A model generated the notes under the pieces. The model was given only the letters and a program-made list of their open reading frames with translations. It had not been told where the DNA came from and made no database searches. Below, piece after piece: positions 41,485-54,156 of a stretch of 64,000 nucleotides of DNA. This DNA is from Serpula lacrymans var. lacrymans S7.9 (Eukaryota; Basidiomycota; Agaricomycetes; Boletales; Serpulaceae). The stretch is from contig NW_006763290.1 in the NCBI RefSeq assembly GCF_000218685.1, positions 2,174,871-2,238,870 of the forward strand, written 5' to 3'. A program made the translations under genes and the position numbers. Within the stretch, counting starts at the first letter, position 1, and each line of letters begins with the position of its first letter.

Positions 41485-41889
41485 TGTAATGACCAAGAGT
41501 TTCTTACTCTGGCGCACAACTAGAACAAACTATAAAGGTAGTGATGAGGGAGTGGTTACCCCTTAGGTAGGACCGAGTTAGTTGTGGGTAAACAACAGGA
41601 CTCGCTGAGGAGTCTCCTTGATCTATTGGGGTATATATACTATTACAGGTTTGTTTTTACATATGTACTATACAGTTGATAAAGGCAGTGGCTGATGATG
41701 TCAAGGGCACAGCCTGTGTGACCAGCTCTACTGCGTGAGATACTTGTAGCTAAAATAAGGAAAAGGCAGTGCAGCGTTAGAAGGTGGAGTTTGAACAAAA
41801 GGGAAAGTGCCGCATGGCACAGTGTGTGAAAACTGCAGAAGAAAGTTAAAGGGGAGAATGAAATTTAAAGGTCCGAAAATGTGTTATGT
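41485..41889 (-). mobile_element. LTR-A, inverted, near full length
   Basis: Begins exactly at an LTR end (TGTAATGACCAAGAGTTTCTTACTC) and continues to CCGAAAATGTGTTATG. The outer end is replaced by a copia LTR tip at 41890. Confidence 0.85.
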
Positions 41890-41930
41890 AATGGTTGTTT
41901 AGCAGAGACTAGGTTTATCCAGTTTTGTCA
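41890..41930 (-). repeat. Tip of a copia-2 family LTR
   Basis: Reverse complement of the first 41 bases of the copia-2 LTR (TGACAAAAC-GGATAAACC-GTCTCTGC) with a few C-to-T type changes. Confidence 0.75.
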
Positions 41931-43570
41931 TTCAATACATGCCAATATAAGTGGTGCTTTCCTTGAGACTGGTAATTACACTATGGTTAGGCTCATTTAA
42001 GCCTGTGCCTTAATATTAGCTTGTTGACTGCACATAAATATTAAATAGCAATTAAATGGGAATAAAATAAGTATTTGTAATAAATCTGAATTAACAGAAA
42101 TATGGAGAAAAACTTAAACTCTGGGCTTTTTTGAGTGCAACTGAATGAATAGGACTGGAGAAAAAAGCTTATGCTCTTAACTGGTAGCAAAAAATTTGAA
42201 TCTTTTGTCATCAAATGGAAATGGGAAAGTAGATGGGGTTTAAAAAACAAGAAAAGGTATAGCAAGAAAATACTTCACTGTTTAATATTTATCAGCACAT
42301 ATAAAGCAAAGGATATGATAACTCCATGTACTGGTTTTACCAGGCCATCAAAATGATTACTTTGTTACTTTCTTGTGGATCTTCCAGTAATTCCAGAATG
42401 CTATTATAGAAATGCTGTGAGTCAGTAATAAGATTTGTCCACTGACTTCAGCCTCAATGTTCTCATAGGAAGTGAACCTAGCAGAAATAATCTATGAAAT
42501 ATTAGTTCTTCTATATTGAAGATATTAGAACTTAGTCCACTTACTTGAGTAGCTACATAGGTGATAGAGGCTCTGGTGACCAGAGTGTGTAGCCTTGGGC
42601 TTTTGGTCGACAAAACTCAATCATGTTAAAATATGCTTGAAGGCCTGTTGTATGAATGGATTAGCATAGAACTACATCAAAGACTGCCAGATTACATTGA
42701 AAAGAGAATACAAATACTCCTCAATAAACCATTCCAGGAGACCTTCAAGTCATAATGATAGTTTGCGTACAGCATCACTGGCCACTGATCACCTGCAACT
42801 TGAATCTGGCCATTTATGAGCTTTTTTTTTGTCCTTCCAAGAGACAATCAACACCATGTTAGAGGGAGACCAAATAAATTGTGACTTACTCTGGATCTGA
42901 CCAGTCCAGCCCTATAGAGAATAGCAGAGCACTGGTATAATTATGGTTAAAGCCACAGCCAGTCCTTATATTGCAATGAAGATGGGGTAACAGGGTCTGC
43001 CCCTTAGGCATAATCCAATCAATCACTGTGGTCTTGATACCCTTGGTATTATCTGATCTGGCCCCATTGGCTCCTTTTTGGATCTGCCAAATAAAGCATT
43101 GTTAAGAGTGAATTGTGGTAAGATGAACATATATACCAAGTCTGCAATATGTATCACTTTCTCTTCAGTTGATGCCTTGCCCATTAAGCATCTTTCAAGC
43201 CCTGGAACGCGTTTTAGTAGATCTACAAATATATGTTGCTCTCTGTGTCCCCTGTAAGGTGGTTGTTAGTGGGGATACTAGTAATGATAGGTAGGATATC
43301 ATACTAAACAGTATAACTTTTTTTGACTTCATCTGATACCATATGCTTGATACCACTTTCTATAAGATTCTGGATGTTGCAGAAGGTATGTATGGCCCTC
43401 ACAAAATGGTGTCTATGGTGAACAAGAGGGTCTTGGGCAACACTACTTTCTGGACAATTATTATAGAGAGAAGTAAGTGCTACACTTAGTACCAATGGAA
43501 ATTTCAGATGTACTGTCTTTTCTTGGGCCCCAACTCCAGAGCAGAGCTTTTCCCACATTTGTTTGCTATG
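41931..43570. other. AT-rich relic DNA, no supported gene
   Basis: Small frames on both strands (for example 43304-43558 minus) lack recognisable motifs. Probably old transposon sequence. Confidence 0.35.
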
Positions 43571-43780
43571 TGTCAGAACCGTGACCTTTGGAGTTGCTGG
43601 AGCTTGGAGGATGCAGGTACACTTGTGAGAGTAGCTTAGCTTGTGCGCTAAACCCTTTTGTGGACCTTGATCCCTAACTCAATGGAGTGAATAAGGGGAG
43701 AGTAGAGGATAAAATAGGAGGGGAGTAAAGGCCTTTTGGAGAAGGACCTGGAAGACTTAGAAAGAACTTGGTAAAAAAAT
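43571..43780 (+). repeat. LTR-like repeat family D, copy 2
   Basis: TGTCAGAACC start and similarity to 29037-29330. A nearby hairpin AGGTATCCCC/GGGGATACCT spans about 43828-43880. Confidence 0.6.
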
Positions 43781-43946
43781 GTGATGAACTTACTGGATGG
43801 TAGACCATTAGCAAACCTTTAAAGGTATCCCCCCACCAGTAAACCAATATTATGACCACTAGGTTATAAGGGGATACCTGGTGGTATTACAGCTGAGCCT
43901 ACAGTCATCAGCAAGTGCGGAGAGCCACAATTGGCAAACATAATAT

Positions 43947-44420
43947 ATGCAAGTTGTGACAGAAGTCTTGGCATACTCTGGTTGTCCTTATAGAGAAGTC
44001 ATGGGTAACAAGGAGCTGGAAATTCTAATTTGCAGGAGGAGACAGTACAAGTTTCTTGTTGCCTTGGATATCTCCCTGGAGCAGATTGCTTGTTACTTCA
44101 TCATGAGTGGGGCAACTATTCAAGGCACAGATAATGCTCGGCTTTTTGCTGATAACTGGCTAGTCCAAGAAATCGCAGATCTAGGTGATAAGCCTGAAGT
44201 TCTCAAGCTGAAGCAAAATCTGGACAAAGCAAGGATGCTAACTCCTGCTCCTGGCTTCATGCTAAAGGCCAGACTACCTCTATGGAGGATATCAAAATGG
44301 GAAAACTGCTACCCTTGCCCTCTCTGCCTCATGCCTGTGTCATCTGCTTTTGGCTGTCTGCCATGCTTTTGTCATTGTTCTCTGTTACCATCACACTATT
44401 GTGTTCCATTCCATTTGTAA
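43947..44420 (+). CDS. Hypothetical frame of 157 codons, unrecognised
   Basis: Uninterrupted frame; residues about 1-90 look protein-like (IQGTDNARLFADNWLVQEIADLG), but the C-terminal third is Cys/Pro/Leu-rich low-quality sequence, so the true gene probably ends or splices near 44260. No family recognised; likely a transposon relic. Confidence 0.3.
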   Translation: MQVVTEVLAYSGCPYREVMGNKELEILICRRRQYKFLVALDISLEQIACYFIMSGATIQGTDNARLFADNWLVQEIADLGDKPEVLKLKQNLDKARMLTPAPGFMLKARLPLWRISKWENCYPCPLCLMPVSSAFGCLPCFCHCSLLPSHYCVPFHL

Positions 44421-44865
44421 TTTCTGCCCTATGCCTATATTTTGTTGCTTGGACAAAAAATCCAACTTTTATGTTCTTTCTTTACTTTTTTATGTTTGTT
44501 TCTTTTTTCTTTTATAATTTACTACACAAATATATACTACATCTACTACATATACATTATACCTACATTCTACTATACATTCTTCTCTCTTTTATGTACA
44601 TATAAATATAAAATCTGATACTCTCCTACTTCTCTTCTTTGTCCTCCTACTCCTTTTCCTTTTCTTTGTCCCCTTCCTCAAGATCTTTGTTCTCAGTGAC
44701 CCCTTCTGCTTCATCATTTTCAATAAGAGACTCTTAATGATCCTTGCTAGAACCAGAACTCACACTTGCTGCAATAACATCAATATACAGAGGAGCTTTG
44801 CTGGTGCTCTTTCCCATTCCCATGTTAGTGCTTTGACCTGATAGCATAGTTCCAGACAACCCATA
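44421..44865. other. AT-rich spacer
   Basis: Pyrimidine-rich tracts and TACATA repeats; nothing else seen. Confidence 0.35.
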
Positions 44866-45147
44866 CTCCTTGATCTATCAGGGTATTTATACTACTACAG
44901 ACTATTTGTACATGTATACTATACAGTTGATGAAGGTCAGTGGCTGATGATGTCATAGGGCACAGCCCGTGTGACTGGCTCCACTGCATGAGAGACTTAT
45001 AGCTAGAAATAAAAAAAGACAGTGCAGCATGAGAAAATGGAGTTTGAACAAAATAGAAAGTGCCACATGGCACAGTGTGCAAAAACTATGAAAGAAAGTT
45101 AAAGTAGAGAATAAAATTTAAAGGTTCAAAAATTGTGTACTGTAACA
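44866..45147 (-). repeat. LTR-A fragment, inverted (U3 and TATA part)
   Basis: From CTCCTTGATCTATCAGGGTATTTATACTA to GTGTACTGTAACA; the U5 end is missing. Confidence 0.85.
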
Positions 45148-46452
45148 GTGTGCCTGTGTGTATGTCTATAAAATATGCTAACAAGGCATATATGGTTGAG
45201 CTCCTAAGAACATCTCCTAAGTGGGCTTCTGTTTAATATGGTTCTGAACTTGCATTGATATCAAACCTCCTAGCATGGCCATTAACAAAAGCATCCAGAA
45301 GTTTCTCTATAAGAGAAAAGGATACTTTGCACTGAATAGTATAGTTTTATCAAGTAAGTAAGGATTAGTTAAGGAACAAATAACAGCTCACCACTCTGGA
45401 CTATATCAACAACAAGAAGGCAGAAGCCATGGAGGCAGACTGCTAGAAAAATTCTGGTATCATCAAAAACCCCCCACATCTTCTTTGTGATGTTTTCTTT
45501 TGTGTTCTTCCTACAGCCAGTACAGGGATTTCCCTCCACATCATCTTATAGACAACATTTGATCTGAAATAAGTAGATATATTTAGAATACAGTGAAACC
45601 TTGAAGCACTTCCTGAACTTACTTGTCAATATAGGCTCTTAACAGGTAATAATCACTATAGATCTCCTCAGGAGGCTTGTTGGGTCTGTTGTTGTCATGG
45701 TTGGCTGCTGTGTATAGAATTTTGGATTTTAGAGGGCCTCATCCTTTAGTTTGTATATACATGCTAGCAAGGATGATTGAGTTGCCAGTAAATTATAATG
45801 GAGGGCCTTCAGAAAACAGATGTTTTTTGCATGGAGCCTATATAAAATAGTTAGTAAACCAGAAGAAACTGATAGTAAGTAGATCATGTACCTCATGAAG
45901 ATTTGCAAGTATTTTCACAAAGGCCTGTATAGAAAAATGTGAATTCCAGAAATATGTGCAATGGTATATCTTGAGGGCATCAATGGTGATTCCTACATTT
46001 GGAGCTATTGGAAAGCATGGCATGACACCTTGACATATCATTGCAAACACAACAAAATGATTCTTTGTGAATATCTTCAGTTGGAAGTTGTGTAAAACTG
46101 TAAAACATGATAGTGTTATTGCCTGCAAGGAAAAAATAGAAATAACACATACCATAGAAGTCAACAACCTTGATATTAATACAGTCTATCAGTGTGGATT
46201 CAGTTGCCCATGACTTGTTATCCCTTCAGTAATCTGCCAAAACCCATGGCCAATAAATTCCTCCTACATATAACTCCATCCCATGTATGAATCCATCAGT
46301 GCCAGTAGCTGCTTTCCTAAAGCATCAACTTGACATAATACATAGTTACATTAATTTTGGTAATCATGTTACCATAGTTTATGGGATTGATTGCAGCTGA
46401 AACACTGGTGAGTTTTCGGAATGCATATAATCAAAAGATATGTTCACCTATT
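45148..46452. other. AT-rich relic DNA, no supported gene
   Basis: Frame 45838-46167 (minus) is hydrophobic and unrecognised. Confidence 0.3.
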
Positions 46453-46933
46453 CTATATACCATCTTTGAGCCATAGGGCCGATACCTTCAATTCCCCACC
46501 TGCATGACTTGTATACAATGCCTTAAAATCATCAAGTATCTGCCTCATATTAATGTCACCATTACCATCACCATTGTTGTTTACAAATAGTGCTTTGGCT
46601 ACAGCACCAGGAGTCTGTTGCGATCTAATGATCACTCTTTATGCGAGCAGTTCTTCAAGCATCAAGCTCAAGTTCTGAGATGAAAACATTACACCCTGAG
46701 GCCATTTTCAGGAGCATAAGCACGCAGCTAGTGGACTCAGAAACTGAATCAGATGACAAAAGATAATGCTCGCCTGTTTTGCCAACATGCTCAACATAGA
46801 GCATGCTAGCAAAAAGTGGAGCCTTTTCTGCCACATCTGTTAGCAGTCCGGAAAGTGCATATGGGGCTGTGGATGTTTTGCCAGCTCTGTAGCAATACTT
46901 CAACAAAAAACAAATGCTAACCCAATCTTGCAC
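46453..46933 (-). pseudogene. Hypothetical protein relic, two adjoining frames
   Basis: Not recognised. Frame 46933-46655 has TSTAPYALSGLLTDVAEKAP; frame 46635-46453 follows after a short break with QTPGAVAKALFVNNN and INMRQILDDFKALY. Composition is protein-like and both lie on one strand, so they are probably exons or broken halves of one gene. Confidence 0.35.
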
Positions 46934-48230
46934 ACCTGATCACACCTATCAAGATTGCTTTGATGTCTACAAGGACTTCACCCTGAAGCTGTGAGCAAAT
47001 TGTTTTGGTGCTGAACAAGGTGTAATATTCCGGGTGCATGTAATTGCCGCAATTAATGCATCTTTGAATGGACACAAATCACAAAACCATATTTCTTGCA
47101 TGGTCCGACACAGTATCAGTGAGACTAAAGAATGAGGTGCTGAGTCATGGAGAAATTATGACACCATGACTAGCAGGTATTTCTTGTCTGTGAATCTTTC
47201 AAATTTTACACTAACAATCTTACATGTGGATATGTACACTGGGTAGGCCTACAAGTTGCACAAGTACACACAATTTTTCAATTGCCCTAAGAACTTTGGC
47301 GCTGCTCAGGTTCCCTCCCTTTTACTTATATAGAGTGGTTCACTCTACTTTACCTGCCCTACACACACACTTGAAAGTACACGTGGTTTCAAGGTCAACT
47401 CAAAACTGCCAACAAAACAGTGTAGTGCCCCTGAGCAACATTATGCGGCCATATCACCTGATTCCAAAAATGGGTCTGAAAGTCAACATGGCTTGGTTAA
47501 GCAATGACATCCTGGAACAAGCAAATACTTATTTTTTGAATCATTTTATTGACACTGATTTATTTTGTAGATCTGAAAGACTATTTAACTACAATTTAGC
47601 TTTATGTAGTCTACAGTAAATACTGCAAATTCAATGGAGGTACTACATAATGTTTTGTTGGACATTCAGACCTTCAGGGTGTGGGAGAAGGATATGTGGG
47701 AAAACAAATGCCATAAAACATAGATACAAAGCTTCTTGTATACCAAACAAATTTAAATACCATGTGAAAATTAATAGCCACAAAAGGCTGGTTATAATCA
47801 CAAAATAAATCTTTGGGCAAAGCTCTGAAGTTTGCTTATGTAATATAATTTCTACATGTTTAGGACACTACTTATCTTGATGCAACTGAAATCCTCAACA
47901 TAGGGACATGTGGCTATAGGTAATTGCATGACTGGCTACATTGTCTATATGGCACAACAAAGCTTTCCTGATGAATATGCATTGAACTTGTGTAAGGCTG
48001 CCATGAGAGCAGGTTGTCTATTTGATATGGTTTTTCAGGTTTGTTGGTGGAGTTTTGTGCCTACAGCCTAGAGTGAATATCAGATAAAAAGAGTATCAGA
48101 TAAAAAGAACAAAGCAAATGAGGCATTACTAGAAGGGATGGTAAGAGGATGTTGTCTATTTTTAGAATAAGGAGGTGCAGATTGTTGGTTTTTGAGACTA
48201 ATTTCCCTCAACAAAAGAACCATCTGAGGT
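46934..48230. other. No supported gene
   Basis: A 131-codon plus-strand frame at 47224-47619 contains KMGLKVNMAWLSNDILEQANTYF-like protein-like sequence in its second half but no family I recognise. Confidence 0.3.
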
Positions 48231-48613
48231 TGTAATAACCAAAGTTCATATACTCTGGTACATACAACAACAAGCAAAGAGGATAGGTGGAGGAGTGGGT
48301 AAACCTCTTAAAGTTGGACCAAGTTAGTTGTGAGTAAACAACAGGAGGACCCGCTGAGGAGTCTCCTGAATCTATTGGGGTTTTATATACTAATACAGGG
48401 TGTTTTTACTTATGTACTATACAGTTGATGGAAGCAGTGGCTTAATAATGTCGTAAGGCACAGCATGCGTGACCAGCTCTACTGTGTGAGAGACTTGTAT
48501 CTAAAAATAAAGAAAAGCAGTACAGTGCAAAAAAGTTGACAGTCTGAACAAAAGAAAAGTATGTGAGAACTTTAAGAAAGAAGATTGTAAGTCCAAAAAT
48601 TGTGTATCGTAAC
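48231..48613 (-). mobile_element. LTR-A, inverted
   Basis: TGTAATAACCAAAGTTC at one end, ATTGTGTATCGTAACA at the other, conserved middle block GAGGAGTCTCCTGAATCTAT. No matching flanks. Confidence 0.85.
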
Positions 48614-49574
48614 AGTCAGAAAAATCTGTTTTCCTATGTAAGGCCTCAAAAGGCCAGTTTATACAGTCAGGCTTTTGATCCTATGATAACAGTCAAAATG
48701 TTGCAGCAAGGCCTTGTAAGCCATTATCAGATCACACCTGAGTATTATTGTCCACAGTCATATGGCGCTATATCACTTTTGAGGATATATATGCCTAACT
48801 AGCATGGACAGCCTGATCAGTCAGACCAGCCCAACCAGTTTGATCTGCACAATGTGACCTCTCAGACGTATCAGATCCTATAGCATCACTGTCAATACAT
48901 GTCAGTCACTCTGGCCATTTTACACCAACCATTGTAGTTTGACTTCAATCATGCAGTTACTTAAACTCGGAACAGGATGGGGGAATAGAATAAATTTTGT
49001 TAACTACTAGTCATAGTGATATTACATTATATGTGCTATGGGACGGAATGAGCAAAAACCAATGTAATATAACATGATAGCACCTATGTGTTGTTGAGAT
49101 CATGATTAGTACAAGTACAATGACAATCAACAGTATTACTCACTATTTCAGAACGACTTAGATTCTACAAAGAAAGTCTGAGGATATCTGAGTCAGCGGC
49201 TATTTGAGCATGAGGAGGATGATTTAAGACTTACTAGATGGATATTCAGAAAGCCTCAAATTACAGTGATGCTACAGTGGTTGGGTTTTTGCTAGGCTCA
49301 TTTGGACATCTCTGTCAGGGAGGAAACAGACATGATGGTGCAGAGGATGAAAATGCACAGCAATGTGCCATTATATGTATGATGTAGCACCTTGTGGAGT
49401 ACCCCACAATGTCACATAGAAGACTTGGGTCTGGATCTAGGCTTGGACTGTCTAAAAAGAGAATCAAGTCACATGGTTTGAATATCATTTGGCTAATCAT
49501 CCATCAAACCTTGAAGTCATTATCTGACATCTGCCAAATCTATGATTATTCTGTTTGACATTGTGTATCACATT
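48614..49574. other. No recognisable gene
   Basis: AT-rich spacer with small frames only. Confidence 0.35.
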
Positions 49575-50972
49575 TCAGACTTTCCCCTCCCTTTGGCTCC
49601 CTCCTACACCAAACTCAAAATCATTGTTGCCATATTGCCAAACTGGTACATCTTCCCCATTGATCCCTCTGTCATCTTGCTCTTCATTATCCAGAGGCAG
49701 CTTTTCAGTGTTTTCTTTTAAAGCACCCATTACTTCCTGCATTTCTTCAGACCGGTCTTCATTATCTAATTGGCCTCCAAGACCACTTTTGGTGTTTGGG
49801 AACGGCACCTTATCCCATGGAAAATTGTGAGCATGCATGCTGGCTTTTATTTTATTTTTATTAAGCCACTTTGAACATACTGTAAGTAACTGTCAAAATC
49901 TTTGTGCCAATGTATTCCAGATTGGGCTCCTTGTTCCTTCAAAAGTTTGTCGGGGAAAATACCCATCAAGCCTACCAACAATTAAATAGCAGCCCAATAT
50001 TTATTTAGCATTCAACTTACCAAAACAGCAGCAGACGCTATCATTCCTGGAGTTGTATGCTGGAGGCCCCATTGAACATTCAATGTCTCAGTGCTTTGTG
50101 CTCCATCATAAGGTGTCCCCTTTCTTGTTGAAAATATTGAACCAGGTCCTTGGACGATGCAGGATATTACCTGGACACATTTTAGCTATAATAATGTTAA
50201 TCTACAGGTTACGGCTTATTCACCACCTTCAAGAGTGGATTCAGGAATACCTTATTGATGTCAAACTTTCCGCAATAATTCACATGGAGAATCTCAACAT
50301 CCCACAAGCTAAAATATAAGTTCCCTTTTTTATTCATCCGCCAACCAATCTTCTCAATAAATTGTTTTTGCCTTGCTGCCAATGTCTTCAGGTCAGTCAG
50401 CCTGTGAGCAATCAAAGATTGCACCACCACAAGCCCGGAGACAACTGGCACTATCTGATTGTTGTGCTTGCATCCCATCACGGAACTGAGTAAGTGTTGT
50501 TGAGTCCTGGTTCTGTTTTGAGCACCAGAATAATGAAATTACATACTGCAGAGATGAACCAGTCCTGGCTTATGATTTCTCGCAATTCACGAGGTATGAT
50601 CTCATGTATCCCATGTAGCTGACCTTGAACCTTTTTATCAGTATTCTCAAACCTGAAAAGTGGATCATATTCGTCGTCAAGGGGTGTTTTGAATGTAGTG
50701 ATAGGATCATGCATCCACAGCAGTGATGTTAAAAGGTACTTCTGTCCAAGCTGTTTGACAAGCTTGATATTTCTTTGAAGTTGACTACTAGTGCCCATCA
50801 GCTCCTGCTTTTTTGACGGGCTTTGCTGTTCATTTTCACTTTCAGGGTTTTTGTTCTCGTTCAGCAAGTCATTGAGTTTGCGGCGCAAGGCCCTGGTTTC
50901 TTCTCTGGCTGGGTTGACCTCTATCTGAGCTGTTTGAGCAACATGATACCAGTACATCAGTATATTTAACAA
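49575..50972 (-). pseudogene. Basidiomycete-type hypothetical protein relic (coiled coil plus conserved core)
   Basis: Minus-strand pieces in order: a coiled coil ending ENEQQSPSKKQEL (50972-50800), LGQKYLLTSLLWMHDP and IIPRELREIISQDWF (about 50765-50550), then after a small break WDVEILHVNY and DINKVFLNPLL (about 50310-50230), GPGSIFSTRKGTPYDG and LQHTTPGMIASAAVL (about 50155-50025), and an acidic C-terminus (49838-49575). This order resembles a family of large uncharacterised Agaricomycete proteins, possibly DUF6698, but I cannot confirm that. Intron-like breaks plus stops; probably dead. Confidence 0.45.
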
Positions 50973-51467
50973 ATTTATCTAGTATCTTACAGTAACTACA
51001 TACCTGGTAAAGTGCTCGTGGTGATATTGCTCAGTCAACCATCAACTCAAGCTCCCAATTAGGTGATTTTGCTTCATGATTTATGCCACAGTCACCACTG
51101 ACTGTGTTTTTTCCCCATACTGGGTCTCACTTGCACACTCTCTTGACTGCATAATGTTCCTCAGCTTAGAAACAATCTCTTGACCCTGGGTCTGACCCCT
51201 GTCTCTGTTCATAGGAGCTTGTTGTCAATCCTTTTTCCGGTTTCTTGCCATTCTATTGCATGTACAAGAAACAAGTGTGGTGATGGAAAAGTGGTTGTTT
51301 GAGATGGCTGTACACACTGAGCAACTCCACTGGCAAGGTTGTTGGATTTCAAGTCCAACATGGATCACTGACGTTGGATGCCATTAAGTGTATACTAGCC
51401 ACTGCTCAGTTACAACCCAATTGTCTGAATCCAATCTGTGACAACATCATAACCAAACCACGTTAAA
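50973..51467. other. No recognisable gene
   Basis: Nothing supported. Confidence 0.35.
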
Positions 51468-52988
51468 ATGAGTTCATTTAGCAGGACAAAGAGAATCTCC
51501 AATAACCCTTGGTGCCAATACTGCAAGACTTTTAGGAGCTTGCACCAATTTGACAGGCACTTAGAACCTTGTAAACACCATCACAACAAGCTTGCAGAGG
51601 CTTCATCCTCTCAAGGCAATGGCTTATGCTTTAAGGATGATTGTATGAGAAATGTCTATCACTCTCACCACAGAAGTCCCTCCTCTTCATGACAGAAGCC
51701 ATCTTTGCTAGAGCCAGAGTTGGGTGTGACGGGATCAGGCCTGATCTCACCAAATGAACAGTGGTTACTAATTGGTCTCAATTACAAAAACTACACAATC
51801 TTAGATCACTCATAGTAAACTATGCTAGAGTTGCAGCCCCCCTTACTGATCTTCAATGTACTCTATGCACTTCACCTGAAGACAATGGCATAGGAAAAAG
51901 AAAATACCAACAATTTCTCAAAACAAGAACACTTTCAAATCACTGGACAGACCGACATACAAAAGCCTTCCTCGAGCTGAAAAGGCTTCTTGTATTGTCC
52001 TCAAAGGGCCCCGATTCAATGGCACACCCTTTTTAGTAACAACAGATGGGTCAAAGGATGGATTGGGGGCAGTACTAGCTCAACAAAATACTACAACCTC
52101 ACCCACAGGCAAGGTCATGATGTATATTCACAGTACACATGGGGATTCAAACTTAAGATGCATGGGATGGCTAAATCAACAATAGCAAACCTTGACCACG
52201 TCAAGCACTTGTTCATACCACCAGAAATGTTTATGACTGATGGCGGACAACACTTCAACAACAAAAACATTAAAAAATGGTGCGACAAACTCAGTGTCAA
52301 ACACCACATTGTCACAGTGTACTCACCATGGATCAATGGCCTTGTGGAAGGTACCAACAGCAAGTTGGTTGGCCGACTACAAAGGATGTGTGCACCTGAG
52401 CTGGGGGAAACCACGAGCACAGAAACAAAACTAGATGAGCTCACAAAGCATGGCCGGACATTTTCGACCAAGCCATTGAGCACCTCAATGATCAAATCCT
52501 AATGGCATTTTAGTTCTCACCAAAAGAATTGCTTCTAGGATTGGTGGTAAACACCCCCAGAACCCTGTTGTCCATCTCTACAACAGAACCCCTCACTGAC
52601 AATCAAATATCTTTACAGATGGCCTATGTCAAGCAACAGTGACTCAACGGGTTAGCGCATAATGTTGAACACACCATCAAACACAAAGAAGTGTTTGACT
52701 GTAAAGTCCTCGTGTCAGCACCTAGGGAAGTTGTCTTTCAACCAGGACAACTAGCACAGGTGTACACTAACAAGTTTGAGGAAACTCACACCAAAATGGT
52801 CCACACCATGTAGGATCCTCAGCAAGAGATCCAACTCGTACAAGCTAGAAATGTTAGAAGGGTTCCCAATGCCAGGGGAGGTCCATGCCAGGCTCTTGCA
52901 CCAATTCATACCAAGAACCGGATCAGCTTTAGCTGAACTCAAGCTCAAAATCACACAATTAGACAGAGCACAAACCAAAGAGACGTGA
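51468..52988 (+). pseudogene. Ty3/gypsy relic of a third type (gypsy-4)
   Basis: An N-terminal Cys/His frame (WCQYCKTFRSLHQFDRHLEPCKHH, C2H2-like) at 51468-51692 is joined to the RT-RNase H border (LRSLIVNYARVAAPLTDL, about 51796-51850) and RNase H (FLVTTDGSKDGLGAVLAQ, about 52030-52085). The integrase core follows (PPEMFMTDGGQHF and TVYSPWINGLVEGTNSKL, about 52225-52370), then a C-terminal domain (SYKLEMLEG, PGEVHARLL, IPRTGSALAEL, about 52835-52945). RT is missing and there is an internal deletion after RNase H. A T-run/G-run purine tract at 53056-53073 followed by ACATGTAGTAGG may be its polypurine tract and LTR start. Confidence 0.8.
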
Positions 52989-54085
52989 TACATAATTTAC
53001 ATTACATATCACATATTACAATAGGCATAGAGAGGTTGACAGCTCAGGCAGGGTCTTTTTTTTTTTGGGGGGGACATGTAGTAGGAGGAGAGGGACCCCA
53101 AGCAGAAGTGGCCAGGACCCTGCCACGAGCGGCACAAGGATGCATTGCAACCTCATGTACACCCCAGACTATACATATACACAGTCTCAAGACTTCCTGG
53201 CTTTCCCATGTCTTGGTGCAGTCGCTCAGGCAGTCGGCACTCACTTTCAGGCTCAGTTAGGTTGTCACCACTCCAACACACACCCAAAATAATAGCCAAT
53301 GTGCACGCCATGGCATTGTACTGCATGATCAATCAACACAAGGGTCATATCTTCAACTCTTTACATTGGAGGTCATACTATATTCTATGCTCCTGGTGAT
53401 TGATTCAATGTTCCCTCTCATTTTCTTGAAAAATCCAGCTCAATCCAGAGTGTATCAACATCAGTCACCATCAGATATAGTCCATCCAAATAACGGCCAG
53501 TAAGTGTTACATCCTAATGAGCGAGCTAGCACAGCTTTTCTCTCAATTGCAAAACACTTGTGCAAAATCTGGAAAACAATTCAAGATTTTAACCACTCAG
53601 AAAATGTGAAAGCGCTGATGGATCACCTTGATGTGGAGCTGTATTGGTTCAGTAAGGAGAAGTAGATTCAGTGGTTTCACCAGCGGATTTGCAATGACCA
53701 CCTCCATGCTATTGTTGTCAACATTGGTGTGTATTCATTTATTTTATTCCCTGTAGCCTGCTCACTCATTTCTAAAGAAATCTACTTTCCTTGCCAAGGA
53801 TCTCAGAATCATACCGTCAAGGCTGCGTCTCTCTTATCCGCTATATTAGAAAATATATTTTCCGTGCTGTGATGAGCTTTATGCGTCCAGCTCACGGGTT
53901 TGCAAGACCTACTTTGAATACACAATGTATCCAACAAGATCCTCAACCTCATCCTGAGGGATCCAATTTCCCTGTCAGTTTAACTCCATCTCTGTCCCAC
54001 CATGCACACCTACCTGTTATGCCCCCAATGTTTCTCTCTGTATCCCTACCACTCATATAACAGCCCCACAAAAATCACTCACTAT
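52989..54085. other. Probable gypsy-4 LTR, then unrecognised sequence
   Basis: After the G-rich tract at about 53067-53073 the sequence may be LTR. Around 53480-53730 a broken frame (LSIAKHLCKIWKTIQDF, ALMDHLDVELYWFSKEK) is protein-like but unassigned. Confidence 0.35.
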
Positions 54086-54156
54086 GTAACAACCAAAATT
54101 TGTATACTTTGGTGCACAACAAGATAGGCAGAGAGTGGGGAGTAGCTGGTTCTGCC
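54086..54156 (-). repeat. LTR-A terminal fragment, inverted
   Basis: TGTAACAACCAAAATTTGTATACTTTGGTGCACAACAAGATAGGCAGAGAGTG matches the end of the solo LTR at 15121-15528 in reverse. It joins directly to the CACTA coding relic. Confidence 0.85.

Noticed and set aside
53060..53073. T-run/G-run as a transcription terminator
   Set aside because: Position after a gypsy C-terminus fits a polypurine tract better, and such a terminator has no meaning for a fungal Pol II gene.
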